Positions 34,233-45,982 are shown, numbered from the stretch's first letter. The stretch: DNA of 64,000 nucleotides from Myoxocephalus aenaeus (GCA_038501785.1 JBAMJR010000199.1:201001-265000), one strand, 5' to 3'. Program-made: numbers and translations. The notes: generated from the letters alone by a model not told the origin.

Positions 34233-34645
34233 AGGGTATTGATATCAACTTTAGTTATTGGAAGCGTCTTCACAGAGTTTTTCAAATTAACAATGAATTA
34301 AAACAACAGAGAAACTTTTTGTTTTTAAACTTCTAGTTTTTAAACTTCTAGTTTTTAAACTTTTTGTTTTTAAACTTTTTGTTTTTAAACTTTTTGGGTG
34401 ATAAAAACCCTAAAATGACAATTAGCTAAAACAAATATTGAAGTGAGTTTTATGAGCATATATTGTTGAAGGTGAGTCTTTAATGTCAAACCACAGAATC
34501 TCTACGCACTCGTTATTTTTAATTCATAATTAGTTTTGAATATAAATCATATTTGTTTACGTAATAATTCCAGCAGAAGTAAAAACCTAAAGGTGTTTTG
34601 TGAAGGGAGTTGGGTTCAGTTTTCGTTCTGGAGCTTCTCGTTGTG

Positions 34646-34702
34646 TGAATACTGGAAACAGGATGATCTTTGGAACTGGAACCAGACTAACCATTGAAAC
34701 CA
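34646..34702 (+). CDS. TRAJ: J-alpha 9
   Basis: RSS: AGTTTTCGT (34618-34626), 12-bp spacer, CGTTGTG (34639-34645). Reads NTGNRMIFGTGTRLTIET; donor GTAAGT. Intact. Confidence 0.92.
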
Positions 34703-34953
34703 GTAAGTTATAGATTATTCATACTAATTATATTAATCTTTCTTATAAACAAACTTCACTTTTTTATTTATTATTTAGAAAGAAAGTCAGAATAGATGAT
34801 AAAAAAGGTATAACACTGTTTTATCAGGACTCATTGATCATAATGATTAAATACATCAATCAGAATAATCTGTGTATTCATTAAATATAATAACAGTTTT
34901 TAGTGTGAATGAGTGCAGTCTGGTGGGTTTGTGCTGCGCTGCTTCCTGTCGTG

Positions 34954-35019
34954 TGACTGGAGGAGCAAACCAATACAAGATTCTCTTTGGGAGTGGGACC
35001 AGTTTAACCATTGAAACCA
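34954..35019 (+). CDS. TRAJ: J-alpha 10
   Basis: RSS: GGTTTGTGC (34926-34934), 12-bp spacer, TGTCGTG (34947-34953). Contains GGANQYKILFGSGTSLTIE; donor GTGAGT. At 66 nt it is one of the longest in the 5' group. Intact. Confidence 0.92.
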
Positions 35020-35787
35020 GTGAGTACCTGAACGCATCATTAATATTATAGAGGAGCAAAAAGCAAAATGTTTTACTGGATATAAACAAAACCTAAGAAG
35101 AAGAATTCATGAGGAGACGGAAACAAACTAAACAAAGACAATAAAGATGCAGTAAATATCTTTTCAAATGTGTAAATATAGTTTCATTTAGTTTTTAAAT
35201 ATTATGATGGATTATAACCCGGAGTTCTCAGTTTCTATTATTAAAACATGTAAAGGTTGGCTAGTAATCAAAGCATCAAAGTATTTATGAAATATCATTT
35301 TGATGAAATTAGTGACAGACAACACTTCTACTCAAAAAACAATAATACAAAATGTGGCATTAGACATTTATTTACATGTATCTTCCATTTTATTCATATG
35401 TTCCGCTGCTTTTGTGAAGCTAAGACCTTTGGTAAACCAACTTCCATCACCAAGACAGTTCATCCACATGAGTAAAGTTATGTTTTCACAAGAGATATGA
35501 AGAAGTTTTAAAAATCAAGCTTCAATTTTTCAGCTTTAGTCATTTTATCTCTTTACACTTGTGTCTTATGACGTTGGTTTCTCATTATAGAGAGAGCTGA
35601 GATTGTTTATTTATGGTGTAACAAAAGGTTAATTTAAGAAATGATGTAAAATTGAGAAAATGACCTCAGACCCCAGAGGGTTAGAGCAGCATCTTTATTC
35701 ATAATATAAATATGAAGTACACATAACATCTTATTGATCGGACGAGAATCCTTCAGACTAAAGTATTAAATGTAAAGTTAATGGTTC

Positions 35788-35845
35788 AGTTTGTGTTCTG
35801 GACGCTGATATCAGTAAACTGGAACCAGACTAACCATTGAAACCA
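35788..35845 (+). pseudogene. TRAJ: J-alpha relic (FGXG deleted)
   Basis: The nonamer AGTTTGTGT (35788-35796) and the J 3' end encoding TGTRLTIET with donor GTAAGA are kept, but heptamer, 5' coding part and FG are deleted. It marks a former full J unit. Confidence 0.8.
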
Positions 35846-36113
35846 GTAAGACCTGAGCTCAAATATTATGAATATTGGGCTCAAAGTATCATCGGTGAAA
35901 CACGTCGATGTTTTATCTGGATGAAGCTGCTGTGATATAAAGATCTGAAATGATTCTTAATCCTAATAACTAAAACAATGATGAATACATGAGCTGAGTT
36001 ATTATTATTAATCTAATAATAATCTGAAACTCCTCAACATCTCTGCTTTAATATGACACACATGTTTTTCTCGTGAGTGTCAGAGAGTTTGTGTTGAGGA
36101 GCTTCTGGTTGTG

Positions 36114-36170
36114 TGAATACTGGAACCAAGATTATCTTTGGAGCTGGAACCAGACTAACCATTGAGACCA
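36114..36170 (+). CDS. TRAJ: J-alpha 12
   Basis: RSS: AGTTTGTGT (36086-36094), 12-bp spacer, GGTTGTG (36107-36113). Reads NTGTKIIFGAGTRLTIET; donor GTGAGT. Intact. Confidence 0.92.
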
Positions 36171-36451
36171 GTGAGTACTGATATAGATCATAAATATGAA
36201 TTATAGGAAGACGCTTTGAATGCAAACTTTACTATAAAGCCAGACTAGAAGACAGATGAGTATAAAAGTATATACATATGAGAGAAAAGCATCATTATCC
36301 ACTTTAATATACACATTATTTATTATAAACATGGATTATGTGCTGCTATCTTAAATGAAAACTGAAACCTATTTTTATGACCATAATTTGAATTATTTTC
36401 ATCCATAAAAGTCTGAAATGTAAACATGATGATGTTTAAAGGGAATGGTTG

Positions 36452-36500
36452 AGTTGTGTGAACTGGAAACCTACTGGAACCAGTTTAACCATCGGAACCA
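36452..36500 (+). pseudogene. TRAJ: J-alpha relic with internal deletion
   Basis: Heptamer AGTTGTG (36452-36458) and a shortened coding part NWKPTGTSLTIGT with donor GTGAGG. The FG part of FGXG is lost by deletion and no good nonamer lies 12 bp upstream. Confidence 0.75.
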
Positions 36501-36729
36501 GTGAGGGGCGTCCTGACACCGGTCCAAAATATTAGATACATTCATATATTTGCTTAAAATATTAGAATAAATATATTAGCTTAACACGCGGCTCAATAAA
36601 TCAGAAGCTGTTTTTTTGAAATAATGCTTTTATATTTTATTTAATAATGGTTTTAAGATTGTTTTGATAATTTTATTCATAAATACTTCAATAAATTAAG
36701 ATATTTTGAATAAGATAAGGACAATTAAC

Positions 36730-36730
36730 T

Positions 36731-36765
<35 letters not shown>

Positions 36766-36848
36766 GTATTTGTATATATATATGTGTGTGTATATACATA
36801 TATATATGTAATATTATATATATATAATATATACATATATATGTATAT

Positions 36849-36908
<60 letters not shown>
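36730..36908. repeat. (TA)n microsatellite
   Basis: Long TA/TATG tracts. Others of the same kind in the J-alpha cluster lie at 37128-37205, 37395-37670, 37870-38016, 43219-43261 and 45215-45465. Confidence 0.95.
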
Positions 36909-36912
<4 letters not shown>

Positions 36913-37124
36913 AGTCTCTACATTTTCCGTCTAAACTAAAAACACATCTTTTAGGCTACACCTTGAATAAGGACGGCAGCACTTTAGCAGCTCTTAAATG
37001 TCTCTTACTGATAGCATTTTGTAGTTTAACTTTGTTGAAGAAATTGTACTTTCTTGATTCTTGTTGTTCTGAGTTTGTTCTCATGGTTGAATCACTTATT
37101 GTAAGTCGCGTCAGCTAAATGTAA

Positions 37125-37182
<58 letters not shown>

Positions 37183-37264
37183 GTATATATATATGTGTAT
37201 ATATGTATACATTACTGAATGGAGTTCGTCTCCCTGAGTTTGTGTGATGGCTCGTTGTGTTGTG

Positions 37265-37324
37265 TGAATACTGGTGGATATAAAATCATCTTTGGAAGTG
37301 GAACCAGTTTAACCATTGAACCCA
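37265..37324 (+). CDS. TRAJ: J-alpha 14
   Basis: RSS: AGTTTGTGT (37237-37245), 12-bp spacer, TGTTGTG (37258-37264). Reads NTGGYKIIFGSGTSLTIEP; donor GTGAGT. It is one copy of a 466-bp tandem duplication; the other is J-alpha 15. Confidence 0.93.
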
Positions 37325-37472
37325 GTGAGTACTGAAATACTTCATCAATATTATATATGGAGCTCATTTCATCGATAGATTCAAGAAAATAAAAATATTT
37401 ATATATATATATAGATATATATAAATATAGATCTATATATACATAATTAAATGTGTATATATATATAATTAA

Positions 37473-37512
<40 letters not shown>

Positions 37513-37524
37513 TTATATATAATG

Positions 37525-37567
<43 letters not shown>

Positions 37568-37730
37568 CTTATATATTGGCCTTATATATATATGTACATA
37601 TATATGTATATATATATGTATGTGTGTATATATATATATATATATATTATGTATATATATGTGTATATATGTATACATTACTGAATGGAGTTCGTCTCCC
37701 TGAGTTTGTGTGATGGCTCGTTGTGTTGTG

Positions 37731-37793
37731 TGAATACTGGAGGTGGATATAAAATCATCTTTGGAAGTGGAACCAGTTTAACCATTGAACCCA
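37731..37793 (+). CDS. TRAJ: J-alpha 15 (duplicate of J-alpha 14)
   Basis: RSS identical to J-alpha 14: AGTTTGTGT (37703-37711), TGTTGTG (37724-37730). Reads NTGGGYKIIFGSGTSLTIEP, one Gly codon longer than its twin. Identity extends well into both flanks, so the duplication is recent. Confidence 0.93.
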
Positions 37794-37941
37794 GTGAGTA
37801 CTGAAATACTTCATCAATATTATATATGGAGCTCATTTCATCGATAGATTCAAGAAAATAAAAATATTTATATATATAGATATATATATAAATATATATC
37901 TATATATATATACATAATTAAATGTGTATACATATAATTAA

Positions 37942-38019
<78 letters not shown>

Positions 38020-38552
38020 CCAAGTAAACTACAAAGCATGCAGATAAAATAAAACTCATAATATGAAATTTTAAATGTTGTGCACCTCCCGCCAGGACAA
38101 ATTCCTTGTATGTGTAATCATACTTGGCAATAAATGGTTCTGATTCTGAAAGTTAAATAGTTGATTTCATAACACTGAAATATTTACTCCAGTTTTTTAT
38201 GGATTTGGTGACAGATGAAATAATTACAGACCAACACACTTAAAGAAGCCATTAAACACCTCACATGAACGTGATACTATATATATATATATATACATAT
38301 ATATAATATGAGAATCTTAATTTAACACATATAACTTCTATTTTCACACAGAAATAATCTTTTCAAATGTAACTGTAAAGTCACTCATCTATAAAAGAAT
38401 GCATTCATAGTGAGAACATATTATTGTCCACCTTTGTGGAATGAGAGAATGTTATTTAATTATTCAGACATGTTTTATAATGATAGACCTTTAGTGTGAT
38501 TATTGTTAGAGGAAGCGGTGAAGTAGTTATTGTTCAGATCATATCTTCTGTG

Positions 38553-38615
38553 TGACTCTGACTGGAAACAACAAAATCCTTTTTGGAGAAGGAACCAAAC
38601 TAAGTGTGGAGAGCA
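38553..38615 (+). CDS. TRAJ: J-alpha 16
   Basis: RSS: AGTTATTGT (38525-38533), 12-bp spacer, TTCTGTG (38546-38552). Reads TLTGNNKILFGEGTKLSVES; donor GTGAGT. First member of the second J group (FGEG/FGKG, KLTVES endings). Confidence 0.92.
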
Positions 38616-39427
38616 GTGAGTATAAGATGATGTGTTTCTAAAGGTTTGGATGTTTAAACATTAAGTTGAAATGTCCTCATGCGGTTATAGTTCAGCACAA
38701 CGTTATTGAAAGTTACTTAAATCTTTGTATTGGAACTACACATGACCTTTCACACTTCATACATTCAAACAGCATCATTTTAGATGGATGAGTATTTTGC
38801 ATGTTACATAATATGAGTCTTACTGGTCAAACTGGTTTCAACCCATCATGCATGTCATCGTTCAACAAAAATTGAAAATCAACTAAACTAAATGTTGTTG
38901 TTTTTTACCTAAAAGCAATGATTTGCTATGACTCAAATAGTTCCATTTCTAGTATTGCTTCTTTTAGATCAGGGGAGTCCAAACTTTCTTCACCGAAAGA
39001 ATATACGAAAGTCTGGGTCACTCGGGTGAGGTATATCACACAATGAATCAAATGAGGGCAATTATGCTTATATATATATATTTGTTTTTAATATTGTATA
39101 TATTAGATGTAATATTTAAAAAATCTCATAAGAGGAAACTTGTCTAAGCTCCGGTAGAAGTCGGGTAGAGAGAGAAGCTGATGCTGATTCTTCAGAGAAT
39201 CATCTCGTCATTTGGACTGTTTTAGAGGAAAATATATTTGGGACATTAAAGAATAATGTTTTGTCTTTATTAGAAAATGTAAAGTCTAGAATTAGTAAAC
39301 AGCTAATTTTATCTAAAAAAAACAACTGTTTGCAGATGATGTGATGATATATATATATATTATGTATGTATATATATATATATAAAGTGTGAGCTCTGTA
39401 GTTATTGTTGAGAGCAGAAACATTGTG

Positions 39428-39490
39428 AGACTACGGCAGGAAACCAAAAACTACTTTTTGGTGAAGGAATACAGTTGACTGTTGAGTCCA
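39428..39490 (+). CDS. TRAJ: J-alpha 17
   Basis: RSS: AGTTATTGT (39400-39408), 12-bp spacer, CATTGTG (39421-39427). Reads TTAGNQKLLFGEGIQLTVES; donor GTGAGT. Intact. Confidence 0.92.
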
Positions 39491-40079
39491 GTGAGTATTA
39501 TTTTACTCATTTTATTTTACTCATTTTATTACACAGACGAGTAATACTAGATATTAAACAGTCGAAAGAGATTTCACATTTTTATCTGCTAAAACACACA
39601 GAATGCATTTACAATATTTGTATGTATTGAATGCCTAAATGTTAAACCCCAATTATTCAGTCTCTATGATGACAAAAACACTTGACTGATTGTAATCAAC
39701 TATTTCCCTCACAAATACCTCTCAATAAATATGATATAGTACATTTATATATTCATATATACCACCTGGTCCTTGAGACTAAAGTCTGTCCCCTAACTTG
39801 AGCTTCTGCAGTTTCTCTAATTAGGAACTTCTCATGTAGAAACTGGACAGATTTCTTTGGAATTATGAGCAAACAAACCATTTCAGCATTTCAGTCCAAA
39901 AGAAATGCTCTCGGGAAATGTTCCATATAAAAAAATGTGAAAGCTTTTTATATCTCAAACATATTTCTGTTGTCATTCTTTAAAAATGCACCTGTAATTA
40001 GTCAACTGTAACTCGAGGAAATATAGATATAACTAATACAGAGGAAACAGCAGATAGTGTTCAGGTTAAACTGACTGTG

Positions 40080-40142
40080 TGACTTCGTCCGGGAACTCGA
40101 AGATAATCTTTGGAAAAGGAGTCAAACTAACTGTAGAGAGCG
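40080..40142 (+). CDS. TRAJ: J-alpha 18
   Basis: RSS: AGATAGTGT (40052-40060), 12-bp spacer, GACTGTG (40073-40079). Reads TSSGNSKIIFGKGVKLTVES; donor AGCG|GTGAGT. Intact, with a weaker nonamer. Confidence 0.92.
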
Positions 40143-40689
40143 GTGAGTATCCAACATACAAGTTGTTGTTATAAATAAGATGCAATATGATTGAACCTGA
40201 ATGGTTGGAAATATCAGTATGAAAGGTTTTATTAACAATATTGGTTGCTCTTTGTATTTATTGGCCTTTCAGAAAGCCATCCTAAAGTTAATATCTCCAG
40301 TAGGTTTGTGATTAAATAATTAAACAATAAGTCAAAACACCAACTTGATGATAAACTAAAAAGAACAAATAATTACACTTGATCCAAATCTTTAGATTTT
40401 CTAACTGAGCCGGAACTTTTAACAATTTATAAAACTTAAACAATTTGCAGATGATGTGATCCTATGACTTAGAAAGAAGTTATTAAAGTGCCACTAATGT
40501 GCATCTGGGATGAAATATTGTGGTAATATGTTTTAGTTTGAAGACAAACAGATTGTTCAGAATGGTCAATGAAATGACTCAAGTTAACCATATAGTTATT
40601 TTAATATTCACTCAGATGGAATTTAATGAAAAAAGTCCTTCCTACTTTTATAAAACTTTGTGACACATGTGCTGCTCGTTAGCTGTTGG

Positions 40690-40770
40690 TCTGTAACGTA
40701 AGTTAAAGTACCTGTAGTTAAAGTACCTGTAGTTAAAGTACCTGTAGTTAAAGTACCTGTACGTTAAAGT
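40690..40770. repeat. GTTAAAGTACCTGTA minisatellite
   Basis: About five copies of a 15-16-bp unit, 60 bp upstream of a GTTATTG repeat and the J-alpha 19 RSS. Confidence 0.9.
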
Positions 40771-40857
40771 ACTTTATTGAGCTGTTATTGTTATTGAGCT
40801 GTTATTGTTATATTAACATAGCTTTATGAGGTTCTTGTTGAGCTCTGATCTGCTGTG

Positions 40858-40923
40858 TGACTTCAGGAGGAGGAAACTTTAAACTTCTGTTTGGAGAAGG
40901 AATCAAACTAATTGTAGAAACCA
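40858..40923 (+). CDS. TRAJ: J-alpha 19
   Basis: RSS: GGTTCTTGT (40830-40838), 12-bp spacer, TGCTGTG (40851-40857). Contains GGGNFKLLFGEGIKLIVE; donor GTAAGT. Close relative of J-alpha 20. Confidence 0.92.
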
Positions 40924-41009
40924 GTAAGTGTCAATAATTTATATATTAAAAACATACAATTGTCAACAATGTGTAAGCTGTTTAGGCCAAAATGGGATTC
41001 ATATAAAGT

Positions 41010-41222
41010 AAAGAAACATAGTTTATATTAACATAGTTTATATGAACATAGTTTATAGTAACATAGTTTATATTAACATAGTTTATATTAACATAGTTTA
41101 TAGTAACATAGTTTATATTAACATAGTTTATAGTAACATAGTTTATATTAACATAGTTTATATTAACATAGTTTATAGTAACATAGTTTATATTAACATA
41201 GTTTATATTAACATAGTTTAGT
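41010..41222. repeat. ACATAGTTTATATTA minisatellite
   Basis: About 14 copies of a 15-bp unit (ACATAGTTTATATTA / ACATAGTTTATAGTA) between J-alpha 19 and J-alpha 20. Confidence 0.92.
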
Positions 41223-41302
41223 TAAATTAGTGATCATTTGGAGCAGTTATTGTTATATTAACATATCTTTATGAGGTTATTGTTGAGCTCTGATTCGCTG
41301 TG

Positions 41303-41365
41303 TGACTTCAGGAGGAAACTTGAAAATCCTTTTTGGAGAAGGAATCAAACTAATCATAGAAAACA
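41303..41365 (+). CDS. TRAJ: J-alpha 20
   Basis: RSS: GGTTATTGT (41275-41283), 12-bp spacer, CGCTGTG (41296-41302). Reads TSGGNLKILFGEGIKLIIEN; donor GTGAGT. RSS spacer and flank closely match J-alpha 19, a tandem duplicate. Confidence 0.92.
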
Positions 41366-41726
41366 GTGAGTATCAATAATACACTTTATTGACACAAATT
41401 AAAATAAAGCAAGTTATGGCCGCCCGATTTATTGATACATTTTGAAGACAATTCTGTAAATATTAACAGTCAAATTCCATGTTCGTGTAAACACACATGG
41501 CCAATAAAGCTGATTCTGATTAAACGTTTCAGAAGAGTGCTAATCATATTTTAAGGCGATCAGATGATGATTATAGTGTTTATATGTTTTTTTTTAGCAT
41601 CATTGAAGTTATTAGCTTAATGTTTACATTATATATTATATATCAAACAGACAAATCTGTCTCACAGTTGTTTGCAGACGATGAGTTTACTACACATGAG
41701 TTATTGATCATAGCAGAAACATTGTG

Positions 41727-41795
41727 TGACTGTTTCTGGAGCAGCCGGCTGGAGGATAGTGTTTGGGAAAGGAGTGCAGCTAACTGTCGAGGCCC
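41727..41795 (+). CDS. TRAJ: J-alpha 21
   Basis: RSS: AGTTATTGA (41699-41707), 12-bp spacer, CATTGTG (41720-41726). Contains SGAAGWRIVFGKGVQLTVE; donor GTGAGT. At 69 nt it is the longest J found. Confidence 0.92.
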
Positions 41796-42391
41796 GTGAG
41801 TAGTGATGATTTCATATTGAATTATTATGCTATATTAGCTCAAGCTTTTTAGTCGCATGTATTATAGGATGAAATACTTCAAACTGAATGAACATCTCAG
41901 CACATATTTATTGAATTACTTTATTAATCATTGTGAACGTTAATGTCACATAATGTAAAACATGAATTCCCTTCAGCAGCTCCACAAACACAAAGCTACG
42001 AAATAATAATAATAATACTTCTCTAAATGATTTGATTGGTTGAGAGAAAGCGATTGAAATCTTACGTTGACTAAAAACAGGATAAATACATGCAATATCT
42101 TTACAATAGTTAAGAGAAAATATTCTTATTGAATGTGAAGATTCTAACAGACGTAAGAAGCTTAAGCACGACCTTCAGAGGGAAGAGTTACACTCAGGTG
42201 TGTTAAAATACATGTTTTAAAGTTCATAATGGACATTTACATACATTTCTCCATAGGACTGGTCTCATACCCACGTTTGTACCATAACCGGTGGTGTATT
42301 ATGGTTTTATTTTCATATTAATATGATACATATTGTTTTATTATGTATCATATGTTCAGTGGAGGATTCTGTGGTGGGATTCCTCTCAGTG

Positions 42392-42451
42392 TGACTCGCT
42401 CTGGAGAGAAACTCCTCTTCGGTTCTGCCACTAAACTAACAGTTGATTCCA
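42392..42451 (+). CDS. TRAJ: J-alpha 22 (FGSA variant)
   Basis: RSS: GGATTCTGT (42364-42372), 12-bp spacer, CTCAGTG (42385-42391). Reads TRSGEKLLFGSATKLTVDS; donor GTAAGT. The last Gly of FGXG is Ala, so function of the chain is less certain. Confidence 0.88.
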
Positions 42452-43036
42452 GTAAGTACATTATATATATATATATATATATATATACAAAAACTTCCAA
42501 AAATGAAATATATCTTTCATACTTTCAAGTCCAGTGAAGCGATAATCTGATCATTTGTGAAAGCCTTTAAATAATAATGTAAACAATGAGGATAGAATCT
42601 CTCCTGGCAAAAGCAATTCAACATGATATTACCATACTGTAGTTAAAAAAATACATATTTTTACATTGATTTATTATTTAGCCAAGCTAAAGAAACAGCC
42701 TAGCTTGATAATGAAAATATCCATGCAGTAATTGGTTTAAACAACAACAAAATGTATATATTTAAATATATAAAATGTATTAAACTGTGTGGTTTGGCCA
42801 AAGTCAAAGTAAATAAACATGTTTAGCTTCAAATATCATTATGGCTACAATTTTATATTATTAGCCCCAAATCACAATAAATACATATACATATAAATGG
42901 CTTTAAATCTATTAAGATTAACAGCATAATCCTTAATTTGTAAATATTATTAGTTGAATTATGAGATGTATATAAAACTCATAGACATTTGCCTCCTTCA
43001 TATTTCTGGGTTTATGTGGTCATATTTCTCAGAGTG

Positions 43037-43099
43037 TGACGAACTCTGCAGCCGCTAAACTCGTCTTTGGGTCTGGCATCAAGCTCACCGTCTTCTCCA
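43037..43099 (+). CDS. TRAJ: J-alpha 23
   Basis: RSS: GGTTTATGT (43009-43017), 12-bp spacer, CAGAGTG (43030-43036). Reads TNSAAAKLVFGSGIKLTVFS; donor GTAAGT. Intact. Confidence 0.91.
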
Positions 43100-43218
43100 G
43101 TAAGTGAACATAAATATTAATGAATCCTTATTGTTGATGATTTTAGTAACAACGTTCCATGTTGAGTTGCAACTAAAAGAAGTCGTTTAGCCGAGTCGCT
43201 TTTTTAAAATCACAGGCG

Positions 43219-43263
<45 letters not shown>

Positions 43264-43644
43264 TATTAGACACAAACTAAAATAATAATTAAACATTGAG
43301 ACCTTTCACTCCTTTATTTCTGACGTGTGACATTTATTTAAGTCTTTTGTATACAAGTGTATGTTCATATAAATCAGGTTAATTCTGTTTATGCAGAAGA
43401 AAAGGCCATTTCAAACTATTTACAACATTCATTTAAACGTAAACTAACATAAACATAAACTAAAAGCTCAAAATAGAATACAAATTGCAGTTCAAGAAAA
43501 TACAGTCGTGAAATGCAGAAATTAATTAATATCCCTAATGATGTTATTTAATGTAATGATTTAATCTTGTGTGATAATTAGCATTTAAAAATATTTTTTT
43601 TCTCCATTTGAAGTTAGTTGTCATTATTCTAGCTTGATAATTAC

Positions 43645-44194
43645 ATGTAGTTATAGTTATCGATCAGATCAGATACATACAGTTATTGATCAGATACATA
43701 TAGTTATAGATCAGATACATATAGTTATTGATCAGATACATATAGTTATAGATCTGATACATATAGTTATTGATCAGATTCATATAGTTATAGATCAGAT
43801 ACATATAGTTATTGATCAGATACATATAGTTATTGATCAGATACATATAGTTATAGATCAGATACATATAGTTATTGATCTGATACATATAGTTATTTAT
43901 CAGATCAGATACATATAGTTATAGAGCAGATACATATAGTTATTGATCAGATACATATAGTTATAGATCAGATACATATAGTTATTGATCAGATACATAT
44001 AGTTATTGATCAGATACATATAGTTATAGATCAGATACATATAGTTATTGATCTGATACATATAGTTATTTATCAGATCAGATACATATAGTTATAGAGC
44101 AGATACATATAGTTATTGATCAGATACATATAGTCATTGATCAGATTCATATAGTTATTGATCAGATTCATACAGTTATTGATCAGATCAGATC
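43645..44194. repeat. RSS-derived minisatellite upstream of J-alpha 24
   Basis: About 25 copies of a 20-21-bp unit containing ATAGTTATTGATCAGATACA. The final copy forms the nonamer AGTTATTGA and spacer TCAGATCAGATC of J-alpha 24. A block of about 180 bp is itself duplicated (near 43880 and 44050). Confidence 0.93.
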
Positions 44195-44201
44195 CACTGT
44201 G

Positions 44202-44264
44202 TGACTGCTGTGGGAAACCAGAGGCTGATTTTTGGAAAAGGCTCCAAACTAACAGTAGAAAGCA
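44202..44264 (+). CDS. TRAJ: J-alpha 24
   Basis: RSS: AGTTATTGA (44174-44182), 12-bp spacer, perfect heptamer CACTGTG (44195-44201). Reads TAVGNQRLIFGKGSKLTVES; donor GTGAGT. One of the few J-alphas here with a consensus heptamer. Confidence 0.93.
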
Positions 44265-44599
44265 GTGAGTGACACATTTATATTTATATTCAAGAGTTAT
44301 TGTTATATCTGTCAGGTTGTTCATATTATTTCTTCCATTACTCAACAAAGCTCTGCTCATAATTGATGTGATTACGGGAAAAATGAAAATCCCATCAAGG
44401 TCACAGCCGCAGGCTTTTGGAATTCAACATGAACTCAAAATAATTCACAATATTAATTAAGATGAGTTCACGTGTTTAACAGAACCCTGCATCCATAGTT
44501 ACCAACAGTCTGAAAACAACAGCTGTTTGCAGACGATGTGACACAATTCATGCGTTAAGTTCTGGCGCTGCAGTTTTAGTGGAGGCAGCAGACGCTGTG

Positions 44600-44662
44600 T
44601 GACGGCTTCTGGAAGCTGGAAGATACTTTTTGGGGACGGCATCAGGCTGACCGTGGAGGAAC
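44600..44662 (+). CDS. TRAJ: J-alpha 25
   Basis: RSS: AGTTTTAGT (44572-44580), 12-bp spacer, CGCTGTG (44593-44599). Reads TASGSWKILFGDGIRLTVEE; donor GTGAGT. Intact. Confidence 0.92.
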
Positions 44663-44987
44663 GTGAGTTATGATTTAAATGATCTGCAGTTGGTCTCGTT
44701 GGAGCCACAGAAGACATATTCATAAAAGCCCAATGACAGACATCATATCTCAGCTCCAGCAGCACGCGCGTTTACACTTTTTAACGACAACATTCACGAA
44801 GAGAAAAGTCAAATGTGGGAAATGACTGCAGATGTTTTGTTAGACAAAGTTAACTTGTTTCACAATATCTCTCCATGATTTTTCCCACTCTGAGCAACGG
44901 ACTTACTAAATTACATACAAACAAAACAGTATTAGCAGAATAAAGTATTTATGACCTGACCTGATGGAGATCAGAGTTGATCTTCAT

Positions 44988-45034
44988 GGTTCATGTCCTT
45001 CTCTTTGTTCTGGAACTAAACTAATGATGTTTGA
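44988..45034 (+). pseudogene. TRAJ: J-alpha relic
   Basis: The nonamer GGTTCATGT (44988-44996), identical to that of J-alpha 27, is followed closely by TTTGTTCTGGAACTAAACTA, which is an FGSGTKL coding end with one base lost. Heptamer and 5' coding part are deleted and there is no donor. Confidence 0.6.
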
Positions 45035-45144
45035 TCAAATGTAACCGATTCTTCATTTATGAGCCAACGATATGCTGAAAAACTACCTTTAGTTCAGACA
45101 GAAACTTTAACCCAGAATTATTAAACATAACTGTATGAACATTT

Positions 45145-45169
45145 ATGGCAAAACTGAGAGTTGGCTCAA
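45145..45169 (+). pseudogene. TRAJ: J-alpha 3'-end relic
   Basis: Only the C-terminal codons (AAACTGAGAGTTGGCTCA, K-L-R-V-G-S) and donor A|GTAAGT remain. A similar ending is seen in the relic at 47190-47247. Confidence 0.5.
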
Positions 45170-45215
45170 GTAAGTTATATATGATGTTCATATATGTATA
45201 ATATATGTACATAGT

Positions 45216-45278
<63 letters not shown>

Positions 45279-45374
45279 CTGTATATATATACAATATATA
45301 TATATACATAACTATGTACATAATATATGTACATAGTTATATACATAACTATGTACATAATATATGTACATAGT

Positions 45375-45445
<71 letters not shown>

Positions 45446-45518
45446 ATATATATATATATGTGTGTATATATGTACATGCATTGATCTTGGGGTTCATGTA
45501 GTTGCATTTCTGGTTGTG

Positions 45519-45581
45519 TGTCTGGTAATTCCAACACAAAGCTCATCTTTGGTTCTGGTACCAAACTTATAGTCTCATCCG
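45519..45581 (+). CDS. TRAJ: J-alpha 27
   Basis: RSS: GGTTCATGT (45491-45499), 12-bp spacer, GGTTGTG (45512-45518). Reads SGNSNTKLIFGSGTKLIVSS; donor TCCG|GTAAGT. Intact; preceded by 250 bp of (TA)n. Confidence 0.92.
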
Positions 45582-45916
45582 GTAAGTACTTCATTTAATA
45601 ATTAATGTGTAAGAAATGATGTTGGATTGAACGTTACACTCGTACATTTAGCCTTTTTCACTTAGTAATAGATGGGCGATATGTCCACCAGCAGCTCAAA
45701 TATAAATATAATAAACACTAGATTATATATATATAAAATAGCTTTTTAAACTCCATTTCACTTCTGTAATAATTTCATTTCTGAAATATCAGATTCTGGT
45801 AGATGATCACTATTCAGTCACAGGAAGTGGATCCTAAAAAGATGAGTATCTGTACGATAGAGCGTCTGCATGAGGAAACGGTCCAGGTGGTTATTGATCA
45901 GATCCCATCCACGGTG

Positions 45917-45982
45917 TGACGGCTTCAACGGGAACTGGGAGGCTTAGTTTGGGGAAAGGAACCAAACTCACAGTCCAGAGCA
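45917..45982 (+). CDS. TRAJ: J-alpha 28 (LGKG variant)
   Basis: RSS: GGTTATTGA (45889-45897), 12-bp spacer, CACGGTG (45910-45916). Contains STGTGRLSLGKGTKLTVQ; donor GTGAGT. The conserved Phe of FGXG is Leu, so the joined chain may fold poorly. RSS and donor look usable. Confidence 0.85.
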
